Assembly: GCA_028583415.1 (NCBI GenBank)
Contig: CM053270.1
Coordinates: 60,415,117-60,479,116, forward strand
Source of the DNA: Protea cynaroides
Lineage: Eukaryota; Streptophyta; Magnoliopsida; Proteales; Proteaceae
Direction: 5' to 3'
DNA: 64,000 nt
The position numbers and the translations under genes are program-made. The notes beneath the pieces are model-generated. The model saw nothing but the letters and a program-made list of their open reading frames with translations. It was not told the origin of the DNA and searched no databases. Positions 22,553 to 35,900 of this stretch are shown here, piece after piece (position 1 is the first letter of the stretch; each line of letters begins with the position of its first letter).

Positions 22553-25500
22553 CTAAGGTCTACCACTTTGATCATCTGATATGGTCTCTTCGGAAGAAGC
22601 CTCGCTGTCAATGAGAATCAAGTCTTTTGTTTTACCAACAGAATATAAACATGCTGGGTTCAAATCGGTTCTGCCATTCAAAATTTGATTATCTGCCTCG
22701 GGCATTATAGAGCTTGTCCCCATCATTGAAAGATGACCAAATCTGCTTCCTGTCGAGCAAAGGTTGGATGATGGTATGTCAGATGATGCATGGCCACCAA
22801 ACTTGCAAATGTTGTCATTCTTCCTGAGTCCTTGATGAGGATTTTTTTGGGGCAATGGCAGCTCACCAGGATGGGAAAAAGGTGGAATAACATGCTGGTG
22901 GCCATTATAAAGCAGGCCCATTTGCGAAACAGGAAAAGGCAAGGCTGGCTCTGTTGGCCTTGAAGGAGGGAGACTAATCGCTTCTCTTAGCCAATGTGGC
23001 AGATTACCCGTAACAGAGGATCCAGTTGGAGGATGATCTGGCAACAAAGAATGATTTGAAGTTGAGGATCCAGTTGGAGGATGATCTGGCAACAAAGCAC
23101 GATTCAAAGTCACTCTGACTTCACCATCATGACTTCTTGATTTGTCAAAAGGATTCTGCTCAACAAAGGAAACATCTGAACGATATCTCAAGCGTTTTCT
23201 GTTTGGATATGTACGATTCCTTTGACCCCTAATATTTTTCTGAAGTTGTTTGTCACTTGTCTTCTGAAGGACCGTATTTCTAAGGTCACGATTGAGAACA
23301 GAAGACATCTTGTCCTGACTGTTGTTTTCTGCCAGGGTGTGATGCATGGTATATTGGCTTGGCAGACTGTATGGGCAACTCCTCTCTCTCTGAACATATA
23401 CATTCCCCAAAGAAAGTTGAGTTTCATCCATCAAGGGTTGAGACTTTGGTGTCATACAATTTCCCATGCCATGACTGCCATATCGATTACTGGCCACTCT
23501 TGTTTCAGACAACAAACCATTGTTGATGCCTTGTGTGTGACCATGTGAAATTCTGAGACTCGCTGGCTGAGTCAGCATGCCACTCAAAAGCTTGGTTTGC
23601 TCTTCATCCCACTGCTCAGCTAGGTCCTTTGCTACCCTCCACACTGAGAAGTGCAATCTTGGGTCCCTTAACATGGTGTCCCAGTTGCCCCTTCCATGTC
23701 TCCTCACACCCATCCAAAGAGAATCCAACTCTTCGTCTGACCATGCAGTAGCTGATCCCCTGAACTTATCCAGCCAACAGCCTTGGTTTCCCTTTAATGC
23801 TCTTGCTCTTGTTACAATACTGTCAAGCATCAGCTTGTGTCTCTGGATGGAACTCTGGTCTGGCACAGAATGAGGCAGCAAATTTTGAATATCTTTACTT
23901 CTACTAAAGCATGGAAACAACGACATGGAGGAGCAGTCCTTGGAGGCACTAACTGCAGTATCAGGCTCCATTGGTAGGGATAATCCCAGAGAAAGAGGGG
24001 GGCAGAGAAAAGATTTTGACGACACTTGATTACACGAATCATATTTGCATCCAGGCTTTGCAAGGGAAGAATCCACGGAAGCAGTCAACGGCCTGCATGC
24101 TAATGGGGCCATCTCATTCATTAAATCTTCAGAACATTTCTGCAAATAATTTTATAGAATATTTTTAAGCAAATGAAATCAATAATAAATACAAAATAAG
24201 TGCCACAATGCTATGGGGAAGAGGGTGTCAAGTAGGCGATACAGTATAGGAAAGAGTACACAAACAGAAATGACACTTGATGCAAAGATACAAACCTGCC
24301 GACACTGAATCTGCGAAGAACTATCCATTGGCAGCAGAGTGGAGGCTTTTCCATAATCTTTACTTCTATTACCATGTTCCTCGGTATTAATGCATGAACT
24401 TCTACCAGCAAGTGTATCAGACAACGGTCCCTCCTGCTCTGTTTTGTTATTGTTTTCCAACAGCATTGGACCCTTGCCTCTTTTTGTCTTTTCTCCTTGC
24501 AAAACAGTAACATGATTTGGATGAATAGGCAGTTCACTGTGAGTGCCCTTCACTGTACCGCATGAATCTGCATCAGGTGAAAATAAATAATTCATAGAAT
24601 GTTTCTTTAACAAGGCTACAACATTCTGATTTGATGTTACCCCAACTCTCCATACCAGGAGGTGCTACAGATAGGTCCAGATGGCCCACGGAGGTTGTAA
24701 CTCCTAAAACAGCCCCAGGCTTGACAGCTCCCTGTGAACCAACATCTTCTACACTTTGAAATTCCTCTCCAACAGAAACCCCAACATCAGTAGTCCTGGA
24801 TTGTTTGTCTCCATTTACCACCAGGTCCATTATTGCTGAAGATTCTACAGCACATTTTATTGGTGAATCTTTTTGGCCATCTGCAGAAGTGCTGGTGGCA
24901 CTTGCAACTTCATTGAACATCTGTTCTCAAAATTGCACAAGAAATTAATGAGATGATATCATGAATCTCTTATTTTTCTAATATTCTAGACAACAGCTTA
25001 TATGGTACAGAAGTCCATTGAATCATAAAATAAAAGAGTAGACCATGTCAGCCATTTGACTACTGGTTCAGGAAAACATTTAACTGCAAACATGGCCAAA
25101 TTTTTCTTTCAAATTGTTTATTAGTGATCTTTAGAAATAATTTTATAAAGAAGGGGAAACATCGAAAGGAAAATCCAATCAAAACGTAGACAAAAAATAA
25201 TTGGCTATCTTTGCATTAACTGCACTTCATTAATCTTACTGATTAGTGTACCAGTTGTACCAAGTATTGGACCCAATTCATTTGGCTAATCAGACTTATA
25301 TCTCATGGTGATTCAGGGACCTCAAAGATTACAACAACAACAACAAAGCCTATCCCAACTCAAAGATTCACAAAATAATCAACATAAAAATAAATATAAA
25401 AATTCCCAAATATGCCATGCCATTGGTAACCAGCTTCTCAATAATTAAAATAATTGAATTATCTTTGCCGAAGGATGTTAATCAATATAATACAGCAGAC

Positions 25501-28500
25501 TCAGAAGACAGTTTAGGACTTGAACCCAATCTTCTCACACCCAGGGCAAATCCTACTCTAGCGTTCAAAATCAAGGCAACAGTGGCAACTGAAGAAATAG
25601 AAAAATTTCGACTAGAATTGCAAAAGATAAGCGTTGAGATTGCCAGACACTGGATTAGTGAGATAGTTTTTTATATTTATAATAAGTTATGAGAGATTCT
25701 TTATTATATTAACCATTAAAGTGTGCTGGTCTCATATTCTGGGCCCATTGCTGCTATAGGTAGGGTTTTGATCTTAATCCTATATCACTCAAGGGTGCAG
25801 AGCTTGGCCAATACAAACTTCTCCTGGACATTACGATGCTCTTGAATAACTTGGAAAGCCATAGCTGTATGCCTATAATAATCAATCCATCTGAAAACCA
25901 ATTACGATTCATTCAAAGGAAGGGAAATTTGAATTAAATGGATCAGTCATGTGCAACAAAGTTGGCTTATCTATTCACACCCTGCCCCCCTCCGCCAACA
26001 CACAGACACACACCCAAAAAAAAAAAACGGCTTATTGCACCATGGAAAAGTGACATGGTGCAGGTGGGAAAATATTAAGGCTTAAGATTAAATGTAAGAT
26101 ATGGCCGTAGATCATAGTTGTCAAGGCGATAAGGCGATCCAAGGTGTTTGGGGCCATCCTGGGCGCCTAGGCGCCCGCCTAGGCGTTGCCTAGGTGACCA
26201 AGGCGTTCCCAGTGCATTTTTTTATTTCTAAAATATTAATGTTTATATATATGCAACATTCTACATAAATAATCAACATTTAAGACATAACTTAATTAAT
26301 ATGTAGTGTGGACCCAAGTTTGCTAGTGTACACTAAGACCTGGGATTGTGTCTAGAGTTAAGTAAACAATTATTTGTGACTAACATTTGCGTACTTTTAA
26401 CAAATTTGATCGGAGCGTAACTCCTTTAATATAGTTTGGATTCAAGCAATCTCGAATTCGTTGCAAAGCTAGCATAATCAGCTTTTCAACAAATCCAAGA
26501 TTGCTTGAATCCAAGTTATAATGAAGGAGTTACACTCCGGTCAAACCTTGTTCGGAATACGGGAATGCTGTTTAAAGTCGTCTGAATGTAAATTATTTTT
26601 TGGGCATCAAAGCAAAAGATTATTTTGGCACACTCTTGGTTTTTAGTGATGATTTATTATAATAAGATTTATAGAATTTTTATATTTAGAAAAAAACCTA
26701 GCATTTAAAAGTTGAAAATCGCCCTCGCACCCAAAAATATGGTTTTTGTTCTTGAACTGGGGGGTTGACTTTTTATCCTTCTGGAATTTGAATTTTAGAC
26801 TATTTTTATTGGATTCAAATAGGGGGGTATTTGCTTATTTATGAATAATATCTTAAGTAAATAACATTTACTTAAATGATATTAGTCATAAATAAGTACT
26901 GCCTGATAAATGTTGTTTCTGTCTGGACTAATAAATCTCCTAAATAAAATTCAAAGATCAAGGAAAAATATGAGAAAAAGACGGCCGCCCAGGCATTCTG
27001 GGCGTCCAAGGCGACCTAGGCGTAGCCTAGGCGACGCCCAGGCACCCTGGGCGACCGCCTTTCTCATGTACACAAGGCGCCCTGGCGCCCAGGCCTGTAT
27101 AAACCGCCCGGACGGGACGCCATGACAACTATGTTGTAGATACAATGGAATGTAAACATCATTCTTTTAACCTACCTCAAGGAGTTGGGATCAAGGACTA
27201 TTGATTTTGGATGAATTAAGCAGGTCATTAGCCGACCCCATTTAGTTCAGATAAGGTTTTGTTGTTGTGGAAGAGTTAAGCAGGTGATGTAGGAAAGAAT
27301 AAGGGGGATCAAATTTCAAGGTTTCTATGTCAAACAAATTTTAAAAATTTTAAGGTGTAGGATAACGGTATTGATAGAAATCGAAAATTTATCAAGCTAG
27401 GGTTTAATGGATGAGAATTAGGAATAACCTATTGGTTAAGAATTGGAGACCAATAATGAGGGCTGATGAAGCAGGATGGTTGTCAAGGGTATGACAGGTT
27501 GGATTATGGTTTGACAAGGGAGATTAGGATCTCAGGAGGAACTTAGGTAGGATAGAGTCAATAGACTAATCAATAGTTACGGATTCAGCCGTAAAAATAA
27601 TAAAAAATAAACAGAAATTTGAGAGAAAAATAAGGATAAGTTTATCAAAAAAGGCCCTTTTAAATAGATTTTCATAGAGGACCAAAACCAGAAGAGAACC
27701 CATACAATTTCTCATAGACAAATGAAAGCAAACAGCTACAGAGTACAGACTTACAAAAGCGCCACCATTGTTAAGATTTATGCGGTTCAACATCTCCCTT
27801 ATAGTCAATCGTAATGGAATGCGTGCTTGGCTGTCCGACCTGTGGCACTTACCATGGCGCAGCCACCTTCTGGGCTCCCACCAACTAAATATGGTGCTCT
27901 GCACTGCTAAGTAATAAGTACTACAAGTTGCCCTCACCATCACTTCATGGTTTTAGCGCAGTGGCAAAATGCTTGATCTGAACCTGGTATTAGAGCGAGA
28001 TCATAGGTTCGACTCCCAAGGTAGCTACTGAGGGGGAGGGGAGGGGAGGAGATTGTTAGGATTTATGGGGTCCAGCATCTCCCTTGTAGCCGATCGTAAT
28101 GGATGGAATGCGTGCTTGGCCACCCGATCGTGGCGCTTACCAAGGCGCAGCCAGCTTCTGGGCATCCACCACGTAAATACGAGGCTCACGTTGCTAGGTA
28201 ATAAGTATAACAAGTTGCCCCCTCACTATCACCACATGATTTTGGCATAGAGGTTAAGTGCTTGATCCGAAACCTAAAAATGTTGTGGTAAACATTCCAT
28301 GTCTTAAATGGTTACATGTTTTGGTGCTAACAAACCTATTCACAAAGTGAAAAAGCCAAGTACCTTTGAACCCTCCAAGCATCACATAGAATGAGCAAGC
28401 TCCAAGTATTGGGAAGCATGTCATTGAGCCCAAGCATCATTGTGAAGATCTCAAGCAAGCTCAAGTGACACAAGCCATGGATTGGTGGAAATTTATTGAA

Positions 28501-31500
28501 AATCAAGTCAAGCCATCCATGAAGACTCAAGCATCTCCAAGTGAAGATTTGAAGACCAATATAGATGTTTGAATGTATTCCAGGATTTGTATAATCTTGC
28601 AATACCTTAGATGATCTAGGATGTAAGATCCAAAGTGCACACAAAACCCCAAAATGAATAGGATAAGTCGACCCAAAGGTTGACCTTAACCATTAGACTT
28701 TGAGTTAGCCCAATGGTAAGCCAGATGGACCCTAATCAGTAATTTGGTATACATGATATCGTAAGCAAGTCAGCTCTAAAAGTTGACCAAATGCCTTAAA
28801 CCAATCTGCCCAAAATTCCCCTTTCAGGCCAATCAGACGATGTATCCAATCGATTGGTTGAGGGCTAGACGGTCAACCAAAGGGGTCAACTGGCATTGAC
28901 AAACAATGATTACCGTGTTATTAAGGTGGGGCTTCCTTTATTCAATATTTATAGCTCCTCCGACTTCCTACAGATCAATGGCATAAATGTATTCCGGTGA
29001 AAGGCATATTTTAACAAAGATGATTCAAGTTAGTGGGATGGGCTTCCTCCTTGGACAACTACAGGGCTTAGTGAAGTAAGACCAAGGGAGCACCCTGAGA
29101 AAGGAGGATGAAGTGCCTGTTGACCACCTTGTCATCCGGCTACTTCCTGAGAGTTGGTCCACACTGTCAGGATTCTGATCCCGCATACACAGTAACTTCA
29201 TGGTCATTTTAGAAGACCGTCCTATCATTTCTGGTCGAAGGTCAAAACATGAAAGTTAACTTTAAAATGCATCAAGAATCTGGTCAATCAGAGTTCGGAT
29301 GAAAGAGTTATAACCAATTTAGTGAGAACCTGCTCCTCAGACTACCAACAAAAGAGGTTGACCTGCCTACCAGATAAAGTTAATTGACTCATTCGAAAGG
29401 TTGACTGGCCAGTGTAAAAAATCCCCAACAGCTATTTTTTAATGGCCATATTGAGGCGGTCTATTGGCCTATCATTAAAAAGTTTATTGAGTGGGTTTGA
29501 GCATTGGTGGATCAACAGGAGCAAAAAAGGAATATCAATTTAATCTAGAGGTAGGTTATGTATGAGAATTTGCTTATTTGACTACTTAGAGCCTTGTAAA
29601 TCCTCCTCATTGGAAGAGAGGTTGGGGAAGGGTGTCCCCAACTAGGTTGTGGTGTAATTGCCACCAAGGAAAAAGCAATAAGATGATTTAAGAGGTGCAC
29701 TAAGGAAAACCTCTTGGGCTGGGTGTGAGCCCAGAAAACTTCTTGTATGGGTTTCATTTCCACCCTTGACAGAGATTAATAGTGGAATTCCAAGCATGGG
29801 CTTGGGAGTGGATGTAGGGAAGTTCCCAAAACACTATAAATTGCTTATTTAATTTGTTTATTTTGTGCAATTTATATTTCTTCTATCACATCTCACATAT
29901 AGTTCACAATCCTACACAACAATCAAGTCTTGGACTCATAGACTAAGATCTTTCCAATGGGTTAAATCACTAGACACCTTTAGGAGAGTTGATTGGGAAG
30001 ATTAAGTTTTTAATTGGCCATTAATTGCACAATTTCCCATTCACCCCCCTCTTAAGCAGCCATTGATCCTAACAACCATGTTTTGGAGCCATATCCCATT
30101 CATAAATAAAAACTAAACCTGAATCTAAAATTCAAATAGCAAGAACTGATAATAAGGGCGCACCCAGTGCACGACGCTTCGCCACTGCGGGGCCTGGGAG
30201 GGACATATGTACGCAGCCTTACCCTCAATTTGCAAAGAGGCTTTCCCCGATTCAAACCCGTAACCACCAAGTTGCAATGGAGAACATCTTATAAAAATAA
30301 TAATAAAATAATCCTACAACAACTAATACTATAGATGGAAATAAACTGAGAATGCACAATTAGTCTAGAACCGTACTAAGACTAGTAGTACTGTTGAAAG
30401 CATAATTAATTAATTGCTTTGATTTAGTCAAAGTAAGTTGTCGATAGTTGTTAATAAGTAGATAAACTTTGACTTGTCAAACCGTGTGGGCTTCACTAGT
30501 TGAGTTAGTGGTAGTTTCCTTCTCTTATCTTGATTTCTTTTTCCTTGCACGAGTGTAACTAGGAATGCTGACCTGTAGCAGTCTTATTCCTAATTTAAGT
30601 TAGTTTCCTACTTTTATAAATAAGAATAACTGGAGGGGGGAGAAAGGGCCATCGATTCTGCTGCTCTCCCCTTTTCTTCTCCTAATTTCTCATCTCAGTT
30701 TTACTGTTTTCTATTTCTAAATTCTATAACATGGTATCAGAGCTGGTTTGAGAATCGTTTAATGCTCTTGGTTCTAGTGTGCAGCCACCCTTGCTTCCCT
30801 TGATCTGTAATCAGATCTGATCTGATTACTATTAAAATTCCTGCTAATTTCCATAATCTGATTCGGCATTGCTCTACTGATACTGCAACCAAATCTGAAA
30901 TCAGATTAGATTCGATTGCCATTGGGTTCCTACTACTGTCCATGATCTGATCTACATTGCTTTACTGATACTGCAATCAGATCAGATCTGGTTGCCATTA
31001 CTGTCCAAGATCTGATCGATATTACTCTACTGCTACTACAACCAGATCTGATTGCTATCAAGTTCCTGCTGCTGTCCAGAGAATCAGATTGATACTGCAC
31101 TACTCCAACTGCAACCAGATCTGAAATCAGACCGGATCTAATAGCTACTGAGTTGCAACTATCAAATCTACTGGTACTACCTTTGTTATCTTTGCTCGTG
31201 TTGGCGCCTACTACTCTTTGCTCATGAAAGAACCTACTACTACTACTTGGTACGCAGTGACCTATACTGTGCTACTACAACTACTAGGTTCACAGTGACC
31301 TATAATGAAAGAGCCTACTACTACTACTTGGTTTGCAATGATCTATACTGTGCTACTACAACTACTAGGTTCACAGTGACCTATATTGTGCTGCTCCTAC
31401 TAAAACTGCTTCCACGACTACTACTACTCCTACAACTACTACTACTACTGCTACTGCTGCTCCTGCTCTTGCTCCTGCTCCTACTCCTGCTCCTGCTCCT

Positions 31501-32214
31501 GCTCCTGTTCCTACTCCTGCTATTGCTCCTTCTCCTGCTCCTGCTCCTGCTCCTGCTACTGCTACTGCTACTGCTACTCCTACTCCTGCAAATTACAACT
31601 ACTAGTTCACAGTGACCTATACTGTCTGCTACTACTACTGCTACTACTGTTATTGTTGGTGCTGCTGCTACATTGTTCCAAGCTGAAGTTTGCACATTCC
31701 CCATGCTCTAGCTTGAGGGGAGGTGTTAGCATAACTAATTTTCGGTGTAATTAATTAAGTCACACCAAGCTGTCCATAGTTGTTAATAAGTACATAAACT
31801 TTGACTTAGTCAAACCATATGGGATTGACTAGTAGAGTTAGTATTAGTTTCCTTTTTTGACTAATTGAGTTAGTGTAGTTTCCTTTTCTTATCTTAATTT
31901 CTTTTTCTTTGCACTAGTGTAACTAGGATTGCCGACCTGTAGCAATCCTATTCCTACTTTAAGTTAAGCTTGTACTTTTATAAATAAGAATAACCGCCCG
32001 GGGGGGGAAGGGCCATCGATTTTGTTGCTCTCCCCTTTTTCTTCCCCTTATTTCTCATTTCGGTTTTACTGTTTTCTATTTCTAAATTCGAAAAAAAAAA
32101 AAAAAAAAAAATAAAGAAACCAAAAAAAACAAAAAAAGGAAAAAAAAAAATAAAATCAGGCCCGGCCCCCCCCCCACCCCCCCCCCCCCCCCCAAACAAA
32201 AAAAAAAAAAAAAA

Positions 32215-32252
<38 letters not shown>

Positions 32253-32288
32253 TATTTTTTAAAAAAAAAAAAAAAAAAAAAATTAATA

Positions 32289-32356
<68 letters not shown>

Positions 32357-32387
32357 AAAAAAAAAAAAAAATAAAAAAAAAAAAAAA

Positions 32388-32428
<41 letters not shown>

Positions 32429-32444
32429 TTTAATATTTTTAAAA

Positions 32445-32497
<53 letters not shown>

Positions 32498-32676
32498 AAG
32501 AAAATTATAAAAATAAAAAAAAAAAAAAAAAAAAAAAAAATAAAAAAATTTTAAATTTTAAATTTTTAAAAAAATAAAAAATTTATTTTTATTTATATTT
32601 TTAAATTTAAAAAAAAATTTTAAAAAAAAAAAAAAAAAAAAAAAATAAAAAAAAATAATTTTTTAAAAATTTTAAA

Positions 32677-32742
<66 letters not shown>

Positions 32743-32803
32743 AAAAAAAAAATAAAAAAAACAAAAAAAAAAAATAAAAAATCCAAAAAAAAAAAAAAAA
32801 AAC

Positions 32804-32857
<54 letters not shown>

Positions 32858-32915
32858 AAAAAAAAAAAAATTAAAATAAAAAAAAAAATTAAAAAAAAAA
32901 AAAATTTATATAAAA

Positions 32916-32956
<41 letters not shown>

Positions 32957-35900
32957 TTTAAAAAAAAAAATTTAAAAAAAAAAAAAAAAATAAAAAAAAA
33001 ATTAAAAAAACAAACAAAAAAAAAAAAAAAAAAAAAAAAAAAATAAAAATTTTAAAAAACTTATAAAAAAAATAACAAAACAAAAAAAAAAATAAAAAAA
33101 AAAAAAAAAAAAAGAAAGGAAAAAATAAAGAATAAATAGAGGAGAATAATATATAGAGAATTAATAATTTAAACCCAGGAGAAATTCCCATAGCCAATCA
33201 TAGGTAAAACGAGAAGAAACCCCAGGGGGCATGGGGACATAGACACCCAGCTTTTCATGATTGGGTGAATGCCCTAGATGACTACTTGGTTGGGTTTAGT
33301 CTGCCCGACCCCAGAGAGTCGCAGTTGGCCCGCCCGAAACGGGGGGGGGGGCCGCGGGGGGGGGGGGGCGGGGGGTTCGTCATGAGGAGTCGTAGGGAAC
33401 CCACTACTTGGGAGGAGATGAAGGAGATTCAAACCAACGAACAATCTCCAAGGTAATATGGTATGGAAGACTATGTATACCAATTTGATCAATTATGTGC
33501 GCGGTCGGGTTCGCGGGAAGTGTAAGTTTTTCTTCTGTTCGGGGGGCAATGTAATCAAATGATGGTTAAAGCCAAGTAAAACCCTAAAGACCTCCAAGGT
33601 ATACCCCAAATTTTAATGAAGGCAAGGCCCGCCCGAGCCGGGGGGGCCCCCGGGGGGGGGGGGGGGGGCCCGTGTTCAAGCCTATCATTGTAATGCCTAT
33701 GGCCATAGCAAGGGTTGGCCAAGAAAAGTGAAAGGCTTCTTTGGGTCTTTGGGGGGGCCGCGGGGCCGGGGGGCACAAGGATGATTCCTATGATAATGGG
33801 GTATAACTATGAAGAAGATGAAGCATCCCTGGACATGTTGTGTCGGGCCTTTGGGGCTGGGTCTAAGGGGGGGGGAGCTGGGGGGGGGGGGGATTGTATT
33901 TTTACCCCCGCTGCTAGTGGACCTAAGCTTGCTCAAATTATTGTGGGGGGTGGGTGTTAATGTTGTGTCCAAGCTTTTTAATAGATGCTAAACTAAGGCT
34001 GAAACTCATCCTCAACCCTCAACCAACGAAGGGTGGGGGGGGGGGGGGTGGGGAGGAAGAACCAATGTTATTTCGGTGTTGTTGGAAGGCCCAAGACATT
34101 TGGAACCCATTAATGTACCGCGAGGTTTACGAGCTGCGCCGTAAACAAATCCTTCAAGCTAAGGAAAATTGACACCCACCCAACAACAAGACTTTGAAGA
34201 AACAAGAAAGAGGTGTAATGATAGCCCTCATGGCTAGGAAGTTGTACCACCCTATACAATCTATCTTGTCCGATTTTGCGAGATCTTGTTGCGGAAGAAT
34301 TACCTAATGAGTTGCCCCAATGGGGACTACAACATGCAATTGATTTAGTCCCGGGTGTACCAAACCTGCCCTACCAAGTCCCAGAGCATGGTACTCAAAA
34401 CGGGGGATGAACTATTACAAAGGGCTTCATTGTAGAAAGCATGAGTCCATGTGCCCACCCGCACTCTTGACACCAAGAAAATGGGACATGGCGGATGTCA
34501 GTGAGCAATCAACAAAAACAGATTCCCTATTCCGGGCTTGATGATATGTTGGACATGTTGACGGGTGCTCTGTCCTTCACGAAGCTTGATTTACGGAGTG
34601 GTTACCATCAAATCCGTATTCGCCCGATGAATGGAAAACCGAAAGGCGGATTATATGAATGGAAGGTTATGCCCTTCGGGTTAACTAATGCCCCTGTCCC
34701 TTCATGAGGTAATGACTCGAACCCCGTCCGGCCGTTCATCGGTAGTTTCTTGTTGTTTACTTTGATGACATACTAATATACGCAAAGGCCACGAAGACCA
34801 CCAGATCATATACGACCGTAATGAGAGTCCTTCGAGATGAGAAGCTTGAACTTGAAGAAGTGTTCTTTATGCTCCCAAGGTAGTCTTCCTTGGCTTCATT
34901 AATACATCCAAAGGGGTAGAAGCTGATCCATCCAAGATTGAAAGCATTACTAATTGGCCATTCCCAAAAACTCTCACCGAGGTTCGTAGTTTCCACGGTC
35001 TTGCTTCCTTTATCGGAGGTTCATACGAGGGTTTAGCTCTATCATGGCACCCATCGCGAGTGCATGAAGACAAAGAAAGGTCCGTTCCAATGGACCCCGG
35101 CAGCCACCAAAGCATTCCATCTTATAAAGAAAGTTGTAGCTGAAGCTCTGTCCCACACCTACCTGATTTTGACCGTGTGTTCGAGGTGACTACCGATGCC
35201 TCGCACTCGGGAGTGGAGGGGTACTTATGCAAGAAAAGCATCCGGTGGCGTCTACGGTGAGAAGCTCAATGATGCCAAGAAGAGGTATTCCACCTATGAT
35301 TTAGAACTTTATCTTTGTAGTACGGGTGGTCAAACATTGAGACCTACCTCATTGGAAAAGAGTTCGTTCTCTATCCCGACCATGAAGCACTTAAGTTTCT
35401 TAACTCCCAACGGACCATTAGTCGCAAACATGCTAAGTGGATCTCATATTTACAAGAGTTTACTTTTGCCCCTCGATGAAAAGAGAACAAGTAGCGGATG
35501 CATTGGCCGCAAAGTGAATACGATGAGTACCTTTTCAGCCCAAAGTACGAGGAATTGAGCATATCAAAGGGGAGTACATAGCGGATGAAGATTTTGGTAC
35601 TTATACCAAAATTACAGCAAGGTGAAACCGATCCAAAGTTCTCGATTCAAGACGGCTACTTGTTTAAGGGACCGGGTTATGCATCCCAAAGACGTCCCTA
35701 CGCCAATACCTAATTCGGAGTTACATGGAGGTGGTTTAGGTGGACACTTTGGTCGTGATAAGACAATAGCACAAGTTCACGGATCTTTACTATTGCGCCT
35801 TACCCCATGATGTGCAAAATGTGGTCCAACGGTGTCGTGCATGTCAGCTCGCTAAAGGCCCAAACAAAATTCTGGTTTGTACACCATTGCCGGTGCCTCA

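Noticed and set aside
23188..24537. Other-frame and antisense frames over the last PHD/SANT exons
   Set aside because: Shadows; the minus-strand frame with SANT and CHR4-like blocks explains the region.
27950..28020. A possible tRNA gene from A- and B-box-like sequence
   Set aside because: No cloverleaf can be drawn; it fits a tRNA-derived SINE head.
28279..30085. A full copia LTR retrotransposon
   Set aside because: Ends look LTR-like but there is no target duplication, no partner LTR and no pol, so only a weak repeat entry was kept.
31247..31615. 122-codon Leu-rich open frame
   Set aside because: It is translation of ACT/CTGCTC microsatellites inside the small LTR element.
32620..33197. 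Phe-rich minus-strand open frames
   Set aside because: They are translations of the A-homopolymer stretch, not genes.
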